NCBI RefSeq assembly: GCF_040807025.1 | Contig: NC_090943.1 | Coordinates: 978,356-1,042,355, forward strand | Reading direction: 5' to 3' | DNA length: 64,000 nt | Source of the DNA: Struthio camelus | Taxonomy: Eukaryota > Chordata > Aves > Struthioniformes > Struthionidae | In this document: positions 43,330 through 54,618 of the stretch, piece after piece | Layout of the letters: every line of letters begins with the position of its first letter | How positions within the stretch are numbered: position 1 is the stretch's first letter | The notes under the pieces: model-generated | What the model saw: only the letters and a program-made list of their open reading frames with translations | Told to the model about the DNA's origin: nothing | The model's database searches: none | Position numbers and translations under genes: made by a program

Positions 43330-43670
43330 TCATTTGGGGTTTATATAAACTACAAGTGTGGACTGCAGTTCACTAGCTAGTATTTTCCCTACAAGCTTTA
43401 AACAGTGATTTAGTAATGATATGGGCCTGTAAGAACTGCACAGAGTAATGGCTCTTCTAACTGGAAGAACAACAACAGTGGTTTCTTTCATGGACTGTAG
43501 AAGATCCTCTTTGAAAGGAACGGCCTGAAGGTCACCCCTCAGGCTGTGCTAATAATGCCCTAAATACCTTGTGACGTTCATCTGGACGCTGTCTGACCCT
43601 AGAGCTTTTCAAACTTGCCGTTGCCTCTACAATTTCTTCTGTTAGTTCCCTATCTACAACTTCAGGTTTG
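43330..43670 (-). mobile_element. Degenerate L1/Tx1-like LINE reverse-transcriptase fragment
   Basis: On the minus strand a decayed frame reads SMKETTVVVLPVRRAITL, CSSYRPISLLN, then KLVGKILAS-stop-LQ. This matches the L1-clade RT block (...IPKxGKDPxxCxSYRPISLLNxDxKIxxKILAxRL). Just upstream in another frame, about 43534-43660, is LTEEIVEATASLKSS followed by PDERHKVFRALL, resembling the EEVxEAIxxLKxxKAPGPDGxxxEFY segment that precedes it. Stops and frameshifts show it is long dead. The clade (L1 proper or Tx1) cannot be settled by eye. Confidence 0.6.
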
Positions 43671-46569
43671 CTCAATTCCCTGGACCGTCAGCGAGCCCGC
43701 TTCTGGCAGACGTGCTTCAGGAGCGCCAGAACGCGGGCTGTGTCAGGCCTAGAGGGTTTTGCATCAAGCAGCAACAGTAGTGCTTATCTCATTAGGATGT
43801 GTAATGACCTTTTGGAATTGTTTTTAATTTGTGAAATAATTCTTGAGTCATTTCAAGTTTTCAAGCCAGTTATCTTCTTCATTTTCCTATGACATCTTTG
43901 TGTTCCTGACATTAGTTAATCGTGAAATAGCTTTCTGAGCTTGCGCTTTCATGACTCTCTTGTAATCTTTTTAGCTCCTCTTCTAGGATTAATTTTTCCC
44001 AAGCTCTTTCTATCTGCAAGATTCTCTGTTTATTGACTGAAGCTGGCATTGAGACGTCTATTTATAGAAGTCTTTATCTTTTTTTTTTTTTTTTATTTAG
44101 CATTTCATGCCCATAATTTCCTGAGCTGCCACAAACCTTCTAGAAGTAAAATAATTCAGGAGTAGCTTAGAAGAGGGGGCTTTGATTCTTCAGAGTTTGT
44201 TTTCCTCCCCTTGAAAGGCAATCGTTAATAAAGTTACCACTTTTCAGGTAAGTGCTGGTGGTCATGATTCATTTAGCTTTTCAAAAACTTAAAAATAGTG
44301 TCAGCTGGGCTATTTGGTTGCCCGGATCCTTGTCTGGTGAATGCTTCCTGTATTTCCAATTAGGTTCTGTTCACAGAGGTGTGCCGGATTTCTCCTATAT
44401 TTCTGCTTGTCAACTGCCATGCTATTTTTTGTGGTAATTCCTCCTGACTGCAAAAATCAAACACCAAATTAATGTTTACCATCGGTCCCCAGCAACTCCC
44501 CTTTGCTGAGCCCTAAAAACCTGCCTGCTCTCCCCAAACAAGTTTTACTCAGTGACTCCCATGAAATGCCTTCAGGAGGCTCTCTCTCAGCCTTCTCGCT
44601 GAATTCAATGTCTGTAACTGTTCGGACTTTCTAGAGTCTTCTGTCTTTTCTCTCCCCTCCCTCCGTTTCTGAATTTCACTGTCTGCCAAGATTTTTTTCA
44701 TCAGATTATCATTATTTTCCATGCTTTGTATGACTGATTTGGATTTCTGTTCCAAGCAACTGGAGTGCATTTCCCCCCACCCCTTGCTCAAAGTCTCTCA
44801 TTTCTGGAAGATGAGTAAGAATTTAAATGGGAATCCTCACCCATAGTAACGAGAGCGGCTGTAATTTCTCCCAGCTCTCATTTCTTTCTAAAGTGAGAGT
44901 GGAAAGATATTTGGGGAAAAAAAAAAAATCGCTGTTTGTAGCCTTTGAGCATAGGCTTTGGATATTCTCTGGATCTCTTTTCATTCTTTCTTTCTTTTTG
45001 TTGGTTTATTTTTCAAATGGCAATGACGAAATTTCACAGTCAGGTCTCCAGGTCTGTTATGGAGCCCCAAGGGAGGAAACAGCCTTCAGGAAACTGTGTT
45101 TACTTCTCTCCCAGAAAGCTCAGGTTTATCAACATTGTAATTAAATTTTTATTTGCCAGATTGAGTTTCATCCTTCAGCATTTCCAAGCAGCCCTTACTT
45201 CTAATGTCATCCACCCTCTGTTTTATATTTAATTTAAGCAGTTCTCCCTGCTGCAGCTGCGTCACTGTGGCGTAGTGCTGCTCTCTTTTACTTTCCTCCT
45301 TTGGGCTAGTTTCTAGCAGTTACGCCTTCATCCCAGCTAATGCTTTCCTTTTTTTCCTGCTACGATTTTGGATGGGAGATGTTTCCTCCGAGGTCACCCC
45401 TCTAACCCCTGCCTCAGGGGCTAGCTGATTTGCTTGGGTTCATATATTCTATCCTGTTTTGGCAGCCAGGTTTTGGGAGCAGCCAGGTTTGGGGGTTTTC
45501 AGAAAACCTTTCCACATTGCAGGCCTGAAAAATTCATCTTACCAAGGAACCACATTTGAATGTTTTGGAAGGTCCGTCTTCCACAGCCCTGCGCTCTGCT
45601 TCGCAGGGGAGGAGTAGGCTTAGTCAGCCGGTAAAGACAAATGACTCTACTGCCCGTTCAGGTGCTGGGCAGCCATTTCAGTCCTGCACTGCTGCTCTGC
45701 GCTGAAGGGCTGGCGGCGAGAGTGGATGGTCTCTGGCTTGCTAAAAGGCTTCTCATGAAGCTTCCCTGTGACGCTGCGCAGTGAGCTGGCCAATGTGCAT
45801 GCAAGTATCTCTGCCTTCTGCTGTACTGTGTCACAATGATTCATGTCTGAAACAGGAACTATTCTGCCACCCCATTAGCTCAAGCTGCACAGCAATGGAG
45901 CTTTTCATCAGGAAGGGCTGAGCTCTGTCCCTGCTGCTCATGTGACACTGCCTTTCATCCACACAGGGGGCTCGCTTCTAGCCTAAAAATATGTTTTTCA
46001 TGCAATTTTCATGTGCAGCTCATATTTAAAACTAGAGCGCACAAGTGAAAGCTTTATTTGCTTGTCTGAACTGATGAGCGTGCAAAATGGGACCAGCAGT
46101 GGCTGCATAGCCACAGATGAGCATCACGTATGAGGGCTTTCCATCCCACACGTCCTTCACAGGGCTTGTACAAGTGGGTTAGCTGCCCCAGCTGAAAATA
46201 AAGGACAGAAAATGCCTTGGGAATTCTTCAGACAGCCACAGTGCCCGCAGCCATTTCTATGAACCACGGGGAATTTCACAGGAGTCAGGCTTCTAAAGTG
46301 GCTGTATCATTTCAGAAAGAGAACTTGGGCGTTACCGTACACAGTTAAGTCCTGACTTCTGCCTAGTCTATGACTAGAAGGAGCAGTAAATTATTACAGA
46401 TTTAAAAGGAATAAGAGGAAGTACTGCAAGTATTGGAGCACAGAGGAGTGATGTAGGAAATGCATACAAACGATATAGTTTAGCCAGAGACAATGCCCAC
46501 AATACTCTCCCATCCCACCACACCAAGTATGCTGGAGAATTAAAGAGAGTTAACAAAAAGCAGGGAAAG
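43671..46569. other. Intergenic region, possibly including more of the LINE relic
   Basis: The minus strand at about 44281-44365 reads LEIQEAFTRQGSGQPNSP then IFKFLK, vaguely like the L1 ORF1 RNA-binding domain, which would lie upstream of ORF2 in this orientation. This is weak. An 80-codon minus frame at 44549-44791 is Lys/Glu/Arg-rich without a known motif. A T-run is at about 44079-44095. Confidence 0.3.
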
Positions 46570-46960
46570 CAGCCATGGAAGAGAGAAGAGAATATGAAGA
46601 AAGTTTGGAGAGACTGGCCTCATTTGCCTTAGGAAAAAGGAAAGTCAGAGGGGATGTGATGAAAGTGAAGAAAATACTGAATGGCCTAGAGACGGGAGAG
46701 CAGGAACTTTCCGTTTCTTCTTTGCTGCAACACAAAAACAAAGGACTTGGAAAATAGCACATTTCCAAGCCATTAATTTGCACATGTACCATTACACTGT
46801 GTAACTCATTGCCACAATAAAGCGTTGCCACTGGCTTATTAGGACTCAAAAAGGGAGTGGACCGTTGGGTCCCAGGAATGCCTAGAGAAGTCATAATGAA
46901 TGGTACGGAAAGGCTAATAAACCTCATGTTCCACAGCTTGAAACAATCCAGCAATCCGAG
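46570..46960 (+). mobile_element. Old CR1-type LINE 3' fragment, about 390 bp
   Basis: The + strand resembles the CR1 RT C-terminus at nucleotide and protein level: YEESLERLASFALGKRKVRG aligns to YEERLRELGLFSLEKRRLRG. Next comes a stretch like the non-LTR 'GGAACTCATTGCCACAA' box (here GTAACTCATTGCCACAATAA) and ACTCAAAAAGGGAGTGGACC. It then ends with CCTCATGTTCCACAGCTTGA. Divergence is far higher than in the 17.5-kb copy, so this is an old subfamily. Confidence 0.68.
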
Positions 46961-49900
46961 AGCAGAATGAGCTTCAATCTGAGCAGAGCACCCCCAGTTT
47001 GGGCCTGCCAAATTCACTGCACCTGTTTCTGTGCACCAGCTACTATCAGAGACAAGACGCTACACTAAAAAGAGGTGAGGTTTGGTTGCCTTTCACAGTT
47101 CCTGCTTCTGCTCAGGCAAGGACAATACATTTCTCGTAAAAAATGCATGTCAATATTCCAGACACCCATGTCCTTTGTCTCACTACCCTCACATCTCCTC
47201 CTTCCAGCCTCTAGATTAGTGATCAAAACTTTCCCTTCTGATATTCTTTGTGCCTTATCCTGCACCCGCTCAGATGGGGAACTAAGAGAATAGCAAAACT
47301 CAGACGAGGGCTTGACCTCTGAGACGCTCCCCTTGCTGGCAAGGGATCTGGCTTGCACGAAATTCCTTGCAGACCTGCAGGGCCTAATGGAGCTGGGTTC
47401 TTTGCAGATCACTTTCCCAAGAACATTTCCTCTTCTGCCTCATCACATGGATTTTGTCAGTCTGGATTATATACTCTGTCTAGTTCAGGCTGGAAGCTCC
47501 TTGGGGCCCAGAGACCTCTCGCCCGGTCTTGCCCCAAGAGCGTCCTGTGCACCAAAAGCAGGACAAAAATAGCAAATCACAATCACAGTGAACATCAGTA
47601 ATTTGTGAGCTCCATGTTTCACACAGCAAAGGAAAAAACGTGTATGGCTTCACCAGAAGCTGTGCAGAGCTGAGAACATGATCAAAATCCCCTTTCTCCC
47701 TCACTTAGTAGTTTGAGGAGAATAATTTTATTGAAAGGCAAATCCTTTAATCTGCAGCTATAAACCAACAGAACGGAAGAATTGCTTAGGACAGAGCATA
47801 TCATATAGGGCATGTACGGTACGTCTTTTTCCTTATCTAATCAAACACGGGCCCTCCAGCTGTTAACTTATTTATAAAAGGTAACTCAAGGCTATATGCA
47901 AACTCCTAAGGACATTTTTATTCTGTCGTTACAGCACAGATTCAATTTTGAAGCCTGGTTTATGAAGGCCTAGACTAGAGAACAGAGCAGCTCTCCCAGC
48001 CTGATGCTGAAAGCCCTCTCCAATTCAGAGGCGCAGGATTAAGCCAGGCAGCCCTGTGCTTCCCGGGATAAGGCTCTTCTTAGTTAAAGAAAGAGCAGTG
48101 CAAGTATCTGCCGTACAGAGTACGGCAAGCCCATGTACTCTGACTTTTCCAGGTTCTTCTCTCCCAGGGTGGGAAATGTGGGTCATGTGCCCTGTGGGGG
48201 AGAAACCAGGAAGCATCTCACACCCTGAGTCACTTAGAGCAGGGCCTATGATGCAGGATAGCAGCTGAAGCTGTGCTTTCTGCAGGTGCTCCCAGGACTG
48301 CAAAGCCCTCAGCAGCGCTACTCCCCCTAGCCTCAGCGCAGCACAGCGGTCCGCCTCCTCCTCTGTGACCCTACGCACTGGGTACAGCTGACTGACAGAT
48401 CTCAGATCAGGAGATCAGAGTGTGCCAGCTGCAAGGCAAATCTCATGACCAGTCAGAGAGACTTGATGGGTCTCTGGGACGGCAGGGATCCCCGGCCAAA
48501 ATTCCATGCCTTCCATTACGCTGGAGTCAGCTTCGATGAGCATAATAGCCCTGTCTGGCTTGTGAATATCTGCCAGTGACTTAGCAATGCTTTTGTTACC
48601 TCCAGCACAGCACCCTCCCTAACTCTGACTATTTAACTTCTACTTGCATGCCAGATTCCTGATGGGGAAATGGACATAAATGAAGGCTGCAGTATGGGAG
48701 CGAACGTTGCAAGCTAGTTTTGTAAGAGTATTTAAATGCTCCAGGATGCTTACAGGCATTGACTTTCAAAAGCATACAGAAACATAAATTTCCAGGAAAT
48801 GAATGAGAGTCAATCAGGTGCAGCTAAAAGCGCTGAGGCAATTCTTTGCCCTGATAGGCACCCAGACACTGTATAAATCTGATCCAAAATTTTTTCTTTA
48901 TAGAGGGTTCAGGTTCATTCCTAACTAACTGCCAAACTGCAGGGCGCTCAGTTTTTGGAAATGACCCCTCTCAAAGGCTCTGCTGCATGTTTGAAATGAG
49001 TGAGAGATCACTAGAATGACAGTGAACTCATTAGCAACAAGCAGCTCTTAAAGCAGCATCACTGCAGAGCCAGGACTAAGCCCCAGCAGCCCTACCTCTC
49101 AAGCTCTTCTCATGTCAAACATTCACCTTGCCCGTTCACCTATTGTGCTGTGTGCTTTAAGGAGAGAATGACAAATGACAAACCCTTTATAAATGGGCAT
49201 AAACTTCACAATTTGTTACTGTTTCTCTCCAAGTCTTTTGCTGTTGATGCCCTGGAATCAACCGAGCCAAATCCCGCTATGTTACCGAGCATCCTTAATT
49301 TGCGCTGACTCCCGTCGAAGTGGAGGTGAATGAGCGTTTGCTGGTAACGAGCTCTCACTTTCTAACTCTCTCAGCTCTCACAGGTGACTCATAGGATACG
49401 AGTTAGGCCTACGCTTACAACAGCCTAGCTTCTGGCCTGCTCTACCTGCCCTGCTGGGCTAATGGGTCTGACCAGGAGTGACTCTTCAAGGAGATGAGCC
49501 AGAAACTGGTCTCCTTCCCTTTCCCTCGTCCACTTTCCCTTTTAACCAAGCCAGATGGCTTGATTAAAGGGCAGATCCATTGCCTACTAAGCTTCGCTCC
49601 TCCACCTCCCCTATAAAAATAAAATAACTCCCCCTCTCTATTATAAGGATAGGAGCACTTATAGCACCTTACAGATTTTGTACAACACGATTGAGGAGAG
49701 GGGTTCCTGCTCCCCTCTCTTTCAGGCCAATTCTAGCTGAGAAAGGACTGGGGGAGTCTGGAAAAGCAGCACAGAGCGAGCAATGAACAAGTGGAGAAGT
49801 CGGTTATATTATTTTGAGGGATAAACAAAGATAAATGGGAGAAAGGTTCTGAATTTTTGCATAGGGGAGGCATATGAGAAGACAAGAAATGGAGCCTGTC

Positions 49901-52270
49901 CTAAAGTTTCTCCCATAAAGCAAAAAGCAGACTGCAGATTTTAAACTAAAGAACAGGGAGGTTTCATATTAGCGAGGGCCCTCCAAAAGCGATGCTATGC
50001 TCAGGTAGAATAATAAAATAGCCATCTATTTTTCTGGGCAAGCTAGGGTTGTAAGTGCAGTCTCAGCTAAGAGAACACATCTGATATCTGCCTTGAAATA
50101 AGCCCTGTTGGATTCCATCCTGCGCCTACTTTGGTGGCTTCTGAGGAGTTACAGGATTTTATCTCTGCAGAAGAGAGGTGTAGCTCGTATTACATATTGC
50201 CCTTCCTTCCTCCTAGTCAGGAATGAGTTATTCCATGCTTCAGATGTAAGCTGAGCTTCAACCCTGCTCCTTCCAATGCCAATGATAAAAATTCAGCTGG
50301 CTTCAGTAGAAGTAATACAGGACCCAGCAAAGTTAGGAAGCCCAATTGTCAGTATACTGAGAAGCTATGCATAACAGGATAAAAAACCATGACAGCTTAA
50401 GACAGGAGCAAGGAGCATGTTATGTGGAGAAGCTCTAAAGAGGGTAAGACAATCAGAAGAATCTGTTCTCAGCTAGCAATGGGTATGGAAGAAAAGCGAT
50501 GGGAGAGGGCTGTTTGGAGAGCACTGTCACATTTCAGTGGAATGAAGAAACAACTAGCCCACTGCTGGAATGCCATATAGCTGCCTTCACTTTTCATTTA
50601 CAAATTCAGGTTTTGTAAAGTTGGAATTCCCTCATGCGATGAAATGTGGTTGTTTGGATTATGGTGGACAATTGCCTGCTGCAACATATAGTTTATAATG
50701 GACACACCTATTACATTAAAAAAGCTCAGCCGCTGCTACCTGTTCTGTTTTATGGTAGGTAGGTGTGCCTGACAGGGATTACGGTGAGTTATCAAAGCTA
50801 TCACTTGACAGAATGAGGTCTGGACACTTCGGTCTCCTTAAAACACCAGCAGTCTGGCTTTCATGTGACCAGTATATTGAAAGCTTGGCTTTGGACTCTT
50901 ACATTTTCCTTTTTTGGGAATAAATTTAGAGCTTGATAAACAACCTGAAGTTCCTTTTGGAGCCAAAAGCAGGGTCAGTCTGGTGGTCAGACCTACTCCC
51001 CAACCTGGCACTGATATAACCCAATGCTTTTTCTGGTATTACAACGTCTACTCTACAGACACAGGAATTACTATTCTGCCCTAAAACTGAGGTCTCGCCT
51101 GTCCCTGACAGCACCTAGCAGAAAGGCTGCAGAGGAGAACAGATGTGGATTTATTAAGGAGGAAAGAGGGGTCTTTAAGCCTACGATGATCTGAAGCCCT
51201 GGACAGGCTGGGACAGTCCTGAAATTCAAACCGTTGCCCAGTCATCCCAAAGAAAGCCTTCAGGATGCTATTTTATCTTGGAGTTCAAAAATAGCACACG
51301 GTACAAACAGTTGTTATATATATGCCTTTCATCAGGACATGGGATTTCCCCTACCTTCTCCTTAAAAGCTGTGGCCCTGGAAGTGTATCCATATTCTCAA
51401 CACTCGGGCAGGAAAGGAAGGGGCAGAAGCTGCAACCTTAACTCTACGTGGATGGAGAGTGCTCCTTTCCAAACCTGATGCAAAGGGTGTTTCCTCCATC
51501 AAGTGGCCAGACACTACAGACACACCCATTTTAGTTTTAATCTAGTCACCACACTTTGATTTCCTTATCTAGCAGGCCAATGTGTCACATATTCTCATGA
51601 GATTTAGTAGCTCTGCAGCTCCCTCCACTCAGATGAGTGACACAGACCCCCCTGAGGCAAATGCAGGAACCCTGCAGTAAACAGATATGGGATGATCTCC
51701 CTCCCCCTCTCCTGGATTAACTCACATAATAGGCTGCAATTGTTTAACTCGTGGAGCGTGAGGCTCAATACCCCTCCTACATGGCTGTTGTCATTGTACC
51801 AATTCTGGACGGTCTCATCTTTCATGTGACCCCTCTTTTTTGCACTCTACTACATGCATTTCAGCCATGTGCAGTCCAATTACGCCTGCTGTAAAAAGCA
51901 TGTTCTGTTATCACTTACCATTTTACAATCTTTACATTTCATCCCTATACCTTGTTCTCCTGTCCTTCTCCTGTCCTCCTGCATGCAAGGAGGGTCATGC
52001 TTCTGAACGCGAAGGGCAACAGGGGAACGTAAGCAAAGGTGCCGCTGGCATTTGTTCCTCAGCCACCTGGAGGGGTGGGTGAACCCTCCTCCTGCCCTGG
52101 ACGCTATGTTTTGCAGCAAGACCCTCCTTCCTTGATGGGTCCCCCACCCGTGACAGGCACGCATGCGCTCCCAGAGGGGTATCCTCTCTCCCACCAAACG
52201 CAGTGCCTTCCCGTCCTGCCTCACCCTCCCCAAGCCACTGGGTCTCCTTCTTTCAGCTCTCATCCACCCT
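46961..52270. other. Gene-poor intergenic region
   Basis: About 5.3 kb of moderately AT-rich DNA with only short frames. Two places look like very old, unassigned interspersed repeats: 47465-47570 (GGAAGCTCCTTGGGGCCCAG, as in many amniote SINE/LINE 3' ends) and 50258-50335 (CCCTGCTCC...GGCTTCAGTAGAAG). No gene or RNA is recognised. Confidence 0.4.
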
Positions 52271-52289
52271 CAAACTTGGCTGTCTCCAC

Positions 52290-53840
52290 AGTGAGACCCC
52301 ACCACTCTCACTTCCCTCTCCCCTCACCGCTTCCTCTCAGCCATCTCCCCCCAGGCCCCTCTCCCCCCACCACTTCCCCTCAGCTTCCCCACCTCTTCCC
52401 TCAACCTCCTCTCTCCTCACCATTTCCCCTCAGCCCTCTCCCCTCAGCTCCCTGTCCCCTCACTGCTTCCCCTCAGACATCTCCCCTCAGATCCCCATCC
52501 TCTCACCCCTCCTTCCTCAGCCCTCTCCCCTCAGCCCTCTCCCTCACCACTTCCCCTCAACCGTCTCCCCTCAGCCTTCTCCCCTCACCCCTTCCCCTCA
52601 GCCCTCTCCCCTCACCACTTCCCCTCAGCCATTTTCCCTCAGCCCCCTCCCCTCACCACTTCCCCTCAACCGTCTCCCCTCAGCCCTCTCCCCCCACCAC
52701 TTCCCCCAGCCGTCTCCCCTCAGCCCTCTCCCCTCACCACTTCCCCTCAGCCATCTCCCCTCAGCCCCCTCCCCTCACCACTTCCCCTCAACCCTCTCCC
52801 CTCACCACTTCCCCTCAGCCATCTCCCCTCAGCCCCCTCTCCCCCACCACTTCCCCTCAGCCCTCTCCCCTCAGCTCTCTCCCCTCAGCCCTCTCCCTTC
52901 ACCACTTCCCCTCAGCCCTCTCCCCTCAGCCCTCTCCCTTCACCACTTCCCCTCAGCCATCTCCCCTCAGCCCCCTCCCCCCACCACTTCCCCTCAGCCC
53001 CCTCTCCCCTCACCACTTCCCCTCAGCCGTCTCCCCTCAGCCCCCTCCCCTCACCACTTCCCCTCAGCCGTCTCCCCTCAGCCCTCTCCCCTCAGCCCCC
53101 TCTCCCCTCACCACTTCCCCTCAGCCCTCTCCCCTCAGCCCCCTCCCCTCACCACTTCCCCTCAGCCGTCTCCCCTCAGCCCTCTCCCCTCAGCCCCCTC
53201 TCCCCCACTTCTCCTCAGCCCTCTCCCCTCAGCCCCCTCTCCCCTCACCACTTCCCCTCAGCCCTCTCCCCTCAGCCCTCTCCCCTCATCACTTCCTCTC
53301 AGCCCTCTCCCCTCACCACTTCCCCTCAGCCCTCTCCCCTCACCACTTCCCCTCAGCCCTCTCCCCTCAGCCCCCTCTCCCCTCACCACTTCCCCTCAGC
53401 CCTCTCCCCTCAGCCCCCTCTCCCCCACCACTTCCCCTCAGCCGTCTCCCCTCAGCCCCCTCTCCCCTCACCACTTCCCCTCAGCCCTCTCCCCTCAGCC
53501 CTCTCCCCTCACCACTTCCCCTCAGCCATCTCCCCTCAGCCCCCTCTCCCCTCACCACTTCCCCTCAGCCCTCTCCCCTCAGCCCTCTCCCCTCATCACT
53601 TCCCCTCAGCCCTCTCCCCTCACCACTTCCCCTCAGCCGTCTCCCCTCAGCCCCCTCTCCCCTCACCCCTTCCCCTCAGCCCTCAGCCCTCAGGCCCTTT
53701 CCTGCCAGCCCCAACTCCCCTCACCTCCATCTCCCCATACATCTTCCCTTCAGGTCACCTTCCCCTCACCTCCATCTCCCCACACCCCTCCGCTGCCTTC
53801 CCCTCCGCCCCCTGTCCCCCAGCCCCCCTCCCCTCCGCCT
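52290..53840 (+). repeat. 1.5-kb C/T-rich minisatellite (CCCCTCAGCC / CCCCTCACCACTT modules)
   Basis: Irregular head-to-tail combinations of 12-15-bp modules: CCCCTCACCACTT, CCCCTCAGCCCTCT, CCCCTCAGCCATCT, CCCCTCAGCCGTCT and CCCCTCAGCCCCCT. The + strand is almost entirely C and T with scattered A and G; modules degenerate at both edges. Long Ser-Pro-Leu frames (to 675 codons) are artefacts. The array runs directly into the CpG-island promoter. Confidence 0.93.
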
Positions 53841-54198
53841 TCCCCTCTCCCTCAGCCCCCCCGGCCCGGCCGCGCCCCACCCAACGCCATGGCCCCTCCG
53901 CGCCGCACCCTACCCCGCTGCCCTGTCACTGCCGCGCCGCCTCAGCACCGCCCGCCGCCCGCCCGGCCCCCCGCCGCCCGCGCTCGCGCGGATTGGCTGG
54001 CCGCCGGCGCGGCGCGGCCCCATTGGCCGAGCGGCCGAGAGCCCGCCCGCGGCGCTAGCAGGTTAGTGCGCTCGGCGTGAAGCCAGCAGTCCCTGCGCTC
54101 CCTCCTCCCTCTCCCTCCCCCGGCCGGGCCCGCAGGGGAGAGTGACACTCAGCAGGCGGCTCCGTCCCGGCGGCAGCCCGCGCGCCCCTCCGCCTCCG
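53841..54198 (+). promoter_or_regulatory. CpG-island promoter and probable non-coding first exon of the next gene (MAP4 by synteny)
   Basis: CpG-dense sequence with two inverted CCAAT boxes (ATTGG at 53992-53996 and 54022-54026), no TATA box, and a good donor CTCCG|GTAAGG at 54199. A start site between about 54040 and 54080 and a first exon ending at 54198 are inferred. No ATG-initiated conserved coding sequence is seen before the donor. In human 3p21.31, MAP4 lies immediately downstream of CDC25A in the same orientation. MAP4 identity rests on that alone; the MAP4 N-terminal coding exon was looked for and not found in this window. Confidence 0.5.
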
Positions 54199-54543
54199 GT
54201 AAGGGCCTCGCGCGAAGGCCGGGGGGGAGAGGGCGCGGGGGGACCCCGAGCGGCGGCGGCGGCGGCGGCGGCGGCCGGGCCCGGGCGGAGCCCGCGGGCG
54301 GCGGCCCGGGCGGGCAGCGGCTGTGTGGCGCCGGAGACGAGGCGAGGCTGTGGGCGAGGGCACGGCGCGAAGCGGGCCGCTGGCGGTAACGCGGGGAGCG
54401 CCGGCCGGGCCGAGCCGAGCCGAGCCGGGCCCAACCGGGCCGGGCCCCTCCCCTGCTGTGTGAGGGGGGGGCTGCGGCGGCGCGCAGCGGGGACGCGCGT
54501 CTGAGGGGCGGCGGCGGCGGCGGGCTGCGCCGTGGGTGCGGCC

Positions 54544-54618
54544 GGCCCCGCTCCCGGCCCCGCTCCCGGCCCCGCTCCCGGCCCCGCTCCCGGCCCCGCT
54601 CCCGGCCCCGCTCCCGGC
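54544..54618 (+). repeat. 12-bp tandem repeat GGCCCCGCTCCC, about 6 copies
   Basis: Nearly perfect 12-bp head-to-tail units inside the CpG island downstream of the inferred first exon. Open frames across it (Pro-Ala-Pro-Gly) are repeat artefacts. Confidence 0.9.

Noticed and set aside
52039-54080. Ser/Pro-rich + frames of 625-675 codons
   Set aside because: Translation of the C/T minisatellite into a CpG island, with no conserved domain.
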